Shown: piece after piece, positions 7,864 to 16,300 of the stretch
Layout: each line of letters starts with the position of its first letter
Numbering within the stretch: the first letter of the stretch is position 1
Origin: Algibacter sp.
GTDB taxonomy: Bacteria > Bacteroidota > Bacteroidia > Flavobacteriales > Flavobacteriaceae
Length of the DNA: 43,366 nt
Reading direction: 5' to 3'
NCBI RefSeq assembly: GCF_029245835.1
Contig: NZ_JAQWOO010000039.1
Location: forward strand, 1-43,366
Notes under the pieces: generated by a model
Told to the model about the DNA's origin: nothing
The model's database searches: none
What the model saw: only the letters and a program-made list of their open reading frames with translations
Translations under genes and position numbers: made by a program

Positions 7864-9738
7864 TTAATTTAGTTTAAATGGGTTTTTTGCCATTTTAAAC
7901 TCATCAAAATCATTAATTCCATTGTTGTTAGAATCTTTATCTAATTTATTCTCAATATTGTCACCATCTGCATCTCCAGGAATTTCTAAAACGTCCGCAA
8001 GACCATCATAATCACTATCCCAAAGAAACCATCCCTTTTGAAAAATATTGTGAGAATTATTTGTTATTTCTGTATTTGAAAATTGAAAAATACTGTTATC
8101 AGGTTTAATTTCAACATAACTAAATTTGTTACGGCTTAAAAACACCCCATTTGAATTTTTTATATTTAATGCAGAGACACCATTTGGAAGGTTGAAAATG
8201 CTATTTTTTATTATTAATTGAGGGCTGCCCAATTGGTTATATTCTTTTGAAGGACATTCTATAAATATACCTGCTTTAGTTAAATTAACAAATGCGGCAT
8301 TGTCAACTATTAGGCGTTGTGTTGGAGGTCCTTCAATTCCACTTGTTGATAATGCCATATTTATTCCTTGGCCATTATCGAGAATAGCACAATTTTTAAT
8401 TGTTGTGGGTTGATGTGTTAATATAGCTCGTTGCAATTGCGTTCCAAACTGACAATTTTGGATAACTGCTTCAGTATCGGATTGAAGATATAGGATATGA
8501 CCTACCTTGATATCAGGAACGACTTGATTTAAAGTAACCCATCCACTTTTGTGATCAATGTATTCAAAAGTTAGGATTTTGGCTGTAGCTAGTTCCTTCT
8601 TGTTTATTGGGTCATAAACCATGACTCTTTTTCCAATACCTAGATTCGTGTTATCACGAGTGTCCATATGCCGAATTTTAATTTTTTGGGATGAAACTAT
8701 TTTTTCTATTTCATCCCCAGATATCTTGATATGGATGCCATCATCTAAAGTCCCTTCTATGTAACAATTTTCAATAAGGGGTTGAATTTCATTCCCTTTA
8801 ATGTGAATCCCATCACTACAACTTGCAATTGTGCGTCCAGGTTTACGAGTTATAATAAGTCTTCGAACCACCAAATTGGTACAACTTCTTGCATTTAATG
8901 TCATTTTAGGCGAGGCATAGGAAATAATATTTTCTACAGTAATATTATTAGAATGATTTACTTGTATGTTGGCATAATTACTAATATAATTTTCGCCAAA
9001 CTCAGAAGACTTTTGGCTTGAACTATAAACCCGGTCCATTTCTGGTAGCCATACTTTCATTGCAAAATAATCACCAACCTTAGCTTCATATTGGCGATGC
9101 ATACGGTAATTAACAGCATACCTGCAACCTTCAATATTTTTGATACTAGAGATTCTGGAATGCCCTTGATAAAATTTTAGGCTTTCACCATTTAACGTTG
9201 CGCAATCTGAAACTCTACCATCAACATAGTATTCTTCATTTCTAACATATGGCTGAGGATAACCATCATCTACTTTAAATTCTAGATAACCTTTTGAATT
9301 ATTGATTTTTGTTATTCTGCCTTGTGTAAAGGGCAACGGTGAGTAATCGATTTGAAAGTTTCTTAGCGTGATGTCTTTCGACCTATATAGTTCAAATGCC
9401 CTACGATTAGGATTAATTAGTAATAAAGCATTATTACCCTCGATTATTAAATCATCGGCACGATCAAGAAACATAGTTCCTGCAAGATGGTTTTCTTCTT
9501 TACCCAGATAGTATATTTTATTTTTTTCAAAAATAATTTTAGCAGGAACATTGATTGAAGATACCATTTTAAAAAGTTTTCTAAGCGCAGGACCGTCATC
9601 AGTTTTACCATCTCCAATAGCGCCATAATCACTTACATTTAGTATTAATCGGTCATTTTTGTCTGCTTTTTTTAGTTGACCAAATGAGCAAAAACTCAAA
9701 GTTATTAATACAAAAAAAATTAATATTCCCTTATTCAT
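7864..9738 (-). CDS. Secreted right-handed beta-helix protein (pectate lyase superfamily)
   Basis: A 624-residue exported protein with a right-handed parallel beta-helix. NVSDYGAIGDGKTDDGPALRK (about residues 35-55) is the hallmark entry of the Pectate_lyase_3 group, followed by many short N/G/I-rich coils. Near the middle it has SDGIHIKG and GTLDDGIHIK, an Asp-rich pair reminiscent of the active-site coils of beta-helix glycosidases such as GH110; this resemblance is from memory and untested. The C-terminal ~50 residues are Asp/Asn-rich calcium-type repeats (DADGDNIENK, DSNNNGIND), like thrombospondin type 3 repeats. The frame opens at 9816, but the Met at 9738 gives a clean signal peptide (NKGILIFFVLITLSFCSFGQ), so it is preferred. 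It is probably a polysaccharide lyase or glycosidase. Confidence 0.72.
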   Translation of the reverse strand: MNKGILIFFVLITLSFCSFGQLKKADKNDRLILNVSDYGAIGDGKTDDGPALRKLFKMVSSINVPAKIIFEKNKIYYLGKEENHLAGTMFLDRADDLIIEGNNALLLINPNRRAFELYRSKDITLRNFQIDYSPLPFTQGRITKINNSKGYLEFKVDDGYPQPYVRNEEYYVDGRVSDCATLNGESLKFYQGHSRISSIKNIEGCRYAVNYRMHRQYEAKVGDYFAMKVWLPEMDRVYSSSQKSSEFGENYISNYANIQVNHSNNITVENIISYASPKMTLNARSCTNLVVRRLIITRKPGRTIASCSDGIHIKGNEIQPLIENCYIEGTLDDGIHIKISGDEIEKIVSSQKIKIRHMDTRDNTNLGIGKRVMVYDPINKKELATAKILTFEYIDHKSGWVTLNQVVPDIKVGHILYLQSDTEAVIQNCQFGTQLQRAILTHQPTTIKNCAILDNGQGINMALSTSGIEGPPTQRLIVDNAAFVNLTKAGIFIECPSKEYNQLGSPQLIIKNSIFNLPNGVSALNIKNSNGVFLSRNKFSYVEIKPDNSIFQFSNTEITNNSHNIFQKGWFLWDSDYDGLADVLEIPGDADGDNIENKLDKDSNNNGINDFDEFKMAKNPFKLN

Positions 9739-9847
9739 TCTAATCGTTTTTATGTACTCCTGTTTTCTGTGATGTTCATAATTATTGGGTATTAAATCTG
9801 ATAATTTTTTTTCCAACTTTAATTAGTATTAAGTTAAATACTCATAT

Positions 9848-12127
9848 TCATCTAGCAGTAATTTTATACTCACCTCCTTTAATCTGATATAAAGTATAAT
9901 TGCCATCTTTTTCATTTGATGTAACTTTTTTGTTGCCAATTTGTACTTCTTTGTTTTTATTAGGTATATAAATTACGGCTTCACTACCATAAGGGACTAT
10001 TACTTCCATGTCTATCCTACCATTAATCTTAGCCACTTTAACTCCTACTTTACCCGCAACAGTTTCATTATACGCTTCTGCATATTCAAGACCACCTAAT
10101 TGAGGTTTAATTCTAAATTTTGTCCATGCTGGCTCAATGGGTTCTAAACCACATACATATTGAGAAAGAATTGTTAAACCACCGCCACTCCATGCGTGGT
10201 TGGTGGAACCACCACCAAAGCCATCTTTACCAATACCCCAGCCTTCAAAAAGAGTCGTATGGTTATTGTCGTCCACCATAGGTTGAAAACGTTTTTTCAA
10301 TCGCTCCAATCCGTATTCTGATTCCCCCATGAGGAACAAAGCCTCACATACATATTTTTCCATGTAAGGGCTGGCATACTCTTGTGTTTGTAACACTTTA
10401 TATATGGCTTTAAACTTATCAGCATCTGCCAATCCCGCAACCACAGCCAATGCTTGACCACGATCGTCTATATCATCTTGGTAGTGGTACGAACGGTATT
10501 GGTCTCCTTTCCAAAAGGTATCGTTAAAAGCTTTTTTGAAATTGACCATAAGATCTGCTGCCCATTTGGCTTCTTCATCTTCTCCCAAAAGCTCCGACAT
10601 GTTTTTGTAACCTTTTAATGCCAGATAAAACCACTCATTCATCAATAAATCTTTATCAACATTGGTGCCCCAGTCTCCCCAATACCAGACTTTGCTATTA
10701 TTACTCGTCAATCTTTTTACCAACACACCGTTTTCATCTAATTGCCATACATCCAAATAACGTTTTACTCCATCGTATACCTTGGCAATAGTTTCTTTAT
10801 CTCCCGTATTCCAATAGTAGTTCCAGAAGCCATAGTAACCGACGCTAGCCAGCATTTGTCCGGGTAGCTCTCTTTCCCAATTCCCGGCGGGTATAGGTGA
10901 AAAAATAGTTCCGTCTTCCCGTTGCCAGTTGATGAGCTCCAATATTCCTTTCTGCGTTAAAAATCTACTTTTGGGGTCGAGTGCATAAAACGCTTCGCCA
11001 CTTTCGTTTACCATATCGCCCCACCATTGTGAACGTTCTCTGTCTGGACAATCCATATAGGTATCACGCATTGTTACATAAAGGGTACGCTCTGCCTTTT
11101 TCCATAGCCTGTTAAAAAAATCATCACTACTTTTAAAACTTCCCGTAAACTCAGTATTGTAACCTGTTTCCCTATATTTTAGATCTAAAACCTTAACACC
11201 TTTTGGTATAACATAATAAACCTTCTGTCCATTCATCCAGCCTAGATTTTCATATTCTTGTATCCCATTTTTTGTGATATATTCTCCACGTACATTAAGT
11301 GGACCTCCACCTTCATAATGGTCAGTAAGTAAGGTTATCTCTTCTCCTTCCTTAGCTTCAATTTTAAAGAATGGAGTGATTTGAGCATTGTATGGAAGAC
11401 GACCTACAATAGTATCTCCCTTACTTATAAATGGGAATTCAAAATTATTTTCATACCGCTTCATCCCAAAATCTTTCCATTGAGGAATTGGACGCTTTAC
11501 CAGCCTGTTCCATGGTTTTGACTCAGGTGCTCCTTCTAGTTTTGCAGCACGAAATCCTACCAAATTGGTATTTGGTTCTATCCAATTGAAATTTCCTTTC
11601 CTAGCATCAAAAAGTATATTCGATTCAGGTAGACGAAAATTGGGTAGAGGCAATCCTGTATTGGAGAAACCCGGATCTAAAAGAGCCTGCCATGTATTAT
11701 CACTATAGAGACTAATATCTGGACAGTCAAATGCCAATGCTGCCAAACCACTGCTATTATGCGAAAAACCATCTTTTCCAAAATACCATAACAAAATCGC
11801 AATGGTATTTTTTCCTTTTTTTAAATAAGGTGCCATATCAACTTTATCATAATACGTATCATTAGGATTTGGCCCCCGTTTTAATTGACCTTCAAAAACA
11901 ACTAACTCCCCATTTATCCACAACCAGTATTTTGAATCGCAGGCTATTTTAGCAATAACTTGATCTGGTACAGATTCTAGTACAATATCTTTCCTAAAGT
12001 TTATCCATGTATTAGTAGCATTTTGATTTTCCCAACAGGTAATTCTCTCAGCTTGCCAGTTTTCATTTTGGGCAAAAGCTGTCATACTCAGGTAGCTGAT
12101 TAAAAGGATGATGGTTAATTTTTTCAT
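9848..12127 (-). CDS. GH78 alpha-L-rhamnosidase
   Basis: A 759-residue secreted enzyme (signal peptide ending TAFA-Q) that releases terminal alpha-L-rhamnose by inversion. An N-terminal beta-sandwich lectin-like region (about residues 25-330) carries WLWINGELVVFEGQL. The (alpha/alpha)6 barrel follows, with the GH78 signature MDCPDRERSQWWGDMVNE holding the general-acid Glu. Later come LFEGWGIG, whose Glu is a likely general base, and TNHAWSGG. The C-terminus is a small beta-domain ending about residue 759. It is the first gene of the minus-strand operon, 94 nt downstream of a TAnnTTTG promoter with two AGTCA half-sites, so it is probably induced together with rhamnose catabolism. The family call is secure; the natural linkage is unknown. 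Confidence 0.93.
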   Translation of the reverse strand: MKKLTIILLISYLSMTAFAQNENWQAERITCWENQNATNTWINFRKDIVLESVPDQVIAKIACDSKYWLWINGELVVFEGQLKRGPNPNDTYYDKVDMAPYLKKGKNTIAILLWYFGKDGFSHNSSGLAALAFDCPDISLYSDNTWQALLDPGFSNTGLPLPNFRLPESNILFDARKGNFNWIEPNTNLVGFRAAKLEGAPESKPWNRLVKRPIPQWKDFGMKRYENNFEFPFISKGDTIVGRLPYNAQITPFFKIEAKEGEEITLLTDHYEGGGPLNVRGEYITKNGIQEYENLGWMNGQKVYYVIPKGVKVLDLKYRETGYNTEFTGSFKSSDDFFNRLWKKAERTLYVTMRDTYMDCPDRERSQWWGDMVNESGEAFYALDPKSRFLTQKGILELINWQREDGTIFSPIPAGNWERELPGQMLASVGYYGFWNYYWNTGDKETIAKVYDGVKRYLDVWQLDENGVLVKRLTSNNSKVWYWGDWGTNVDKDLLMNEWFYLALKGYKNMSELLGEDEEAKWAADLMVNFKKAFNDTFWKGDQYRSYHYQDDIDDRGQALAVVAGLADADKFKAIYKVLQTQEYASPYMEKYVCEALFLMGESEYGLERLKKRFQPMVDDNNHTTLFEGWGIGKDGFGGGSTNHAWSGGGLTILSQYVCGLEPIEPAWTKFRIKPQLGGLEYAEAYNETVAGKVGVKVAKINGRIDMEVIVPYGSEAVIYIPNKNKEVQIGNKKVTSNEKDGNYTLYQIKGGEYKITAR

Positions 12128-12220
12128 TTTTTAGTTTATAAATATTGAATTATATTTCATGCAATGCTTAATGCCATAGTTTTATATTGGACTTGTTATT
12201 TTTTTGCTAAATTTTTATGA

Positions 12221-12306
12221 CAAAGCTATAAAAGATGGTTGTTTATAGTTTTAAAGAATTGACTAAAAAGCAGGGGCAAAATGACTTAAATCCAACATTT
12301 TCGGAT
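12221..12306 (-). promoter_or_regulatory. Shared promoter/operator, GH78-operon copy
   Basis: Read on the minus strand from 12306, this block matches 33463-33548 at 75 of 86 positions without a gap, by hand alignment. It contains two direct half-sites, TTTAAGTCATTT (AGTCA at 12286-12282) and TTTTAGTCAATT (AGTCA at 12264-12260), 22 bp apart. A Bacteroidota -7 box TAGCTTTG follows at 12228-12221. No good -33 TTG is seen, which suits an activator-dependent promoter. Two tandem half-sites two helical turns apart are typical of AraC-family dimers, and the nearby HTCS ends in such a domain. Binding by that HTCS is an inference. Confidence 0.8.
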
Positions 12307-12314
12307 AAAAATTA
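12307..12314. repeat. Probable target-site duplication, left copy
   Basis: AAAAATTA lies directly outside the left end of the IS1595-type element and is repeated exactly at 13305-13312. Eight bp is the duplication size expected for this family. The low complexity of the sequence keeps confidence moderate. Confidence 0.55.
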
Positions 12315-13304
12315 TTTGATTAAACGCTTTTACACCAGTATTGATGTGTCACTGCTATTACCAACCTATCAAATAGCCTGTTACCAAAATATCGGCGATT
12401 GAGTTTATAGCAAAACTCGTCAAGATAATTTTGCAAATATTTGCCGTCAATTTTGTGGTAAATCCCCAAGAGCGTTCTTTTTGCATTGCTTATTGCAATA
12501 TGAACCCATTTTAAGGTAGTCTTGGTTGTTTCCTTATCCGATTTTACGCTTACGTACATTTCGACATAATCCGAAATATTCACATAGCTTGTGCTCTTGT
12601 CACTGAAAACTATGCACTTATCATCAAGATTGCCCGATACAACCTCGTTGACTCTTCTTTTTTATGTGTCTGCAATACTTTCATTTTAAAATAACGGCAA
12701 TGGCTATCTTTTTTTCCAGTTTCCAGGTCTTCAAGTTTTGTTGACTCCGCCATAACGGCAACGTTGGACTGTCTTTGACTGCCCCTGCCACGTTTAAGTT
12801 TTTTTCTATCCTTTTCTTTTGTCGCCTTCTCGAAATATCCCTCGTCGAATTCAATCATCCCCTCCAGACCGTAAGTATCATCACGCTTTCCCATTGCAGA
12901 GCGAATTTTGTGCATCAAGGACCACACCGTATTATAGCGGGAATGCCCAAGCTGACGCTGTAACTCGACCTCAGAGATCCCTTTTTTGGTGAAGGTCATA
13001 AAAGCCATCGCAAGATACCAGGTTCGCACGGGCAAGTTTGAATTCTCCATAACAGTGCCACTGCGCAGGGAGGTTCTGAAACTACAGTCGGCACACTGCC
13101 AAGCCCATTTTGCCTTGAGCCAATAATGTTTTTTTCCTTTACATTTTTTACATATAACACCTTCTCGCTCACGGGCACTTCTCATATCTTCGCGACAGGA
13201 GTTTTCATCTGGAAATTGATTAATAAATTCTAAAATATTCATACATTTATCTTTTACTTAAAGATAATAAATATTAATTACTGGTGCAATTCCGACTAAT
13301 CAAT
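12315..13304 (-). mobile_element. IS1595-family insertion sequence (about 990 bp)
   Basis: The element is bounded by imperfect inverted ends: TTTGATTAAACGCTTTTACA at 12315 and, read inward from 13304 on the other strand, ATTGATTAGTCGGAATTGCA; both continue into CCAGTA. The bases immediately outside, AAAAATTA at 12307-12314 and 13305-13312, form an 8-bp direct repeat, the target duplication length usual for IS1595. The flanks are AT-rich and the similarity runs a little further, so exact ends carry some doubt. The element lies between the HTCS gene and the GH78 operator, abutting the conserved operator block. Confidence 0.75.
12320..13242 (-). pseudogene. Frameshifted IS1595-family transposase
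   Basis: An ISXO2-like transposase broken in two frames. The first part (13242-12610) has a zinc-ribbon N-terminus (CKKCKGKKHYW and CADCSFRTS), a helical region, and the first catalytic Asp in GMIEFDEGYFE. Near 12651-12656 the frame changes: after THKKEE the true continuation VNEVVSGNLDDKCIVFSDKS lies in another frame, as though one base were lost. The remainder (to 12320) carries WVHIAISNAKRTLLGIYHKI and NYLDEFCYKLNRRYF, the C-terminal DDE-type core. Rejoined, it is about 305 residues, normal for the family. The last codons overlap the inverted repeat. It is probably inactive unless another copy supplies transposase. Confidence 0.85.
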
Positions 13305-13312
13305 AAAAATTA
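13305..13312. repeat. Probable target-site duplication, right copy
   Basis: This is an exact copy of AAAAATTA at 12307-12314, directly outside the right end of the IS1595-type element. Confidence 0.55.
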
Positions 13313-13371
13313 TTTAATTAACGGTAAGATATTCTATTTAAAATATTTAAAAATTTACTGTAAGAAAATAA

Positions 13372-16300
13372 TTATTCAAATTCTTTAATAAATTGACTAG
13401 GTGTTTTATTGAACTGTTTTTTAAATTCTTTACTAAAGTAGTTTACATCTGAAAAGCCAATTTCATATGCGACTTGAGCAACATTTAAGTTTGTTGTTTT
13501 AAATAACTTTGCCGCTTGTTTAAACTTAATGGTTCTTACAAATTGATTAGGACTCATGTCTGTTATACCCTTAATTTTATTATAGCAAACCGTTTTACTG
13601 ATGCCTAAATAATCATACAAATCTTGAAGAATAAAATTAGGCTCAGATAATTTTTGGATTATAAAATCATGTATAGATTCAATAAGTTCCTGATCTTCCT
13701 TGTTTTTTGCAAAAGTTCTCGATTCAAAATTTAAATCTTCACTAAATTTTTGTTTGAGTACAATTCTTTGTTTTAATAAATTATTAATTCTTGAAATTAA
13801 TAATTCATATTCAAATGGTTTTGTTAAATATGCATCAGCACCAACATCATATCCTTCGATTTTATCCTCAGATGCAGCCTTTGCAGTAAGCATGATTATT
13901 GGTATATGAGATGTTTCAAAAGAGTTTTTTAGTTTTTTTGTAAGCTCTGAGCCATTCATTTCTGGCATTAATAAATCTGTGATAATTATATCTGGAGTAA
14001 AATTTTTAAGACTTTCAAGGGCCTCAACTCCATTTCTTGCAGTTTTTATATTGTAGTAGTCCATCAGTTTTTGACTCAAAAGTGCTAAAAGTTCGTGGTT
14101 GTCCTCAACCAATAAAATATTGTTCTCAAATTCTTTGTCCAAAATGTCTGGAATTAGAATTGTATTAATATTTTGTAATTGAGAAGATAATACCCCTACC
14201 TCCCATGAACTTTTATTTGATGTTTCAAATTCTCTATAGGCCTGCTTTTTACCTGGGATTATAACTGTAATTGTAGTTCCCTGCCCTAATTTGCTATCGA
14301 CTTTAATTTCTCCTTTATGAAGTGATACAAATTCTTGTACTATCGATAATCCAATACCATAACCTTTGGCAAAAAAGCTTCTGGTAAGGTCTTCTTCTTT
14401 GTAAAACCTATTAAAAATTTTATCATTTTGCTCAAAATTAAATCCTTTTCCAGAATCTTTTACAGTTATCATAATACTTGAAAAATCTGCGTTCAAATCT
14501 ACTGTTATATATCCGTTAGGAGGAGTAAATTTGAAAGCGTTAGTTAACAAATTCGTAACCACTTTTTCCAGTTTCTCTTGGTCAAACCAATAATTTACTT
14601 TGGCATTTTTTATATTTGTACTAAATTTTATATCTTTTTGTTGTGAGACATAGTTGAAATTATTCGTTATTTTATTAAAAAATTTTATTATGTCTGTTTT
14701 TGTTACTTCTAATTGAATATTCTTAGTCTGTAATTTCCTAAAATCAAGGATTTCATTTACCAATTTCAAAAGATTATAGGAATTTTGATGTGCAATATTT
14801 ATTAACTTTTCACCTCTAGTATTTTCTAATATCTTACCATTAATTATTTCTCTAATAGGATTAATAATTAATGTCAAAGGCGTTCTTAATTCGTGAGATA
14901 TGTTAGTAAAAAATTTCAACTTAAAATCAGTTATACTTTTTTCTAATTTTAAGGAATTTTGAAGCCTAACAATTTTTCTAATTATCGTAAAAATTAAATA
15001 AGATATCGATATAAGAAATACGACGTAGAAAAAATAGGCTAAACTGCTTCTCCATATTGAAGGAGCAATGTTAATTTTTAATTTCTTAACACTACCTTCG
15101 ATATCTTTTAATCTTATATTTAAGTCATAATTTCCCGAAGGTATATTGGTATATGTTACAAGGTTATTGGTATTATTTAACCAATTCTTATCAAAACCTT
15201 CAAGCTTGTATTCAATATTTTTTGAGGTATTTAATTGATAATCGTCTGTGGAAAATGTAATACTAAAATTATTTTCATTGTACTTTAAATTTATTTTTTC
15301 AATGGAATTAATGTCTTCAGTTAAAATACCTTTTTGATCTACTTCTTTTAATTGATTAGAAACGTGTAATGCTGTCAATAGGATGTTGGGGACTGAATTT
15401 GAATCCTTTTTTAAATTTTTAGGGTTTAAATAGACAATGCCTTTTGTGGTTCCAAAATATAGAATTCCATTGTCATTAAATGATTTGCTTTCAGTAAATT
15501 CATTTGAAGGTAACCCATCTTCGTAGGTGAAATTATTAAATTTATCAGAATTGTAATTAAATTTAGTTAAACCATTTTTGGTACTTATCCAAAGGCTAGC
15601 ATTATCATCTTCAATAATTGAGCAAACCATATTATTAGACAATCCATCATTTATGCTGTAGTTTATGAAATTGTTAGATTTTTGTTGATATAAATATAGA
15701 CCTCCACCATTAGTACCTATCCAAACTCTATTACTTTTATCTTGAAACAAACACCCAATATCATTATAATTTAAAGAATTTGGATTGTGAATATTCTTGT
15801 AATAAGCCACTACATTTTTTGGTAATAAATCATTTTTATTCACTCTAAAACTACAAAGACCATTTAAACCACCAAACCATATATTGTTTTCATTATCTAC
15901 AAGTAAGCATCTTCCAAAATTAATAGAGAACGGAAGATGATTTTTAAGATACTTATTATAATCTAAAAAGTTTAGTTCATCGCTATTTTCTTCAAGTAAA
16001 AATAGGCCATTACCATACGAAGCTAACCAAATTCGTCCATTTCTATCCTCTACCATGTCGTATATTTCGTTGCAATCAAAAAAATACTTACTGCTATTGT
16101 TGAATAAATGAATCATGTTAGCCTGAGACAAGTTGTCTCTATATTTTTTTAGATTTAACATATACAATCCATTACCCTTTGTTCCTATCCACATACGGCC
16201 TTTTGAATCCTCTAAAAATGAAGTTATTAGAACCTCTGAGAAATCGGCTTTTAATTTGTTTTTAAAACTAAATTTGAAATTTTTATCCTTATCATAAACA

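Noticed and set aside
9739-9816. Upstream start for the beta-helix protein
   Set aside because: It adds 26 charged residues before a clean signal peptide starting at 9738.
3648-12127. Ulvan utilisation locus
   Set aside because: Rhamnosidase and sulfatase fit, but no ulvan lyase, GH88/GH105 or xylosidase is present in the window.
12640-12660. Programmed frameshift in the IS1595 transposase
   Set aside because: IS1595 transposases are normally a single frame, and no slippery heptamer with a downstream structure is evident; loss of one base explains it better.
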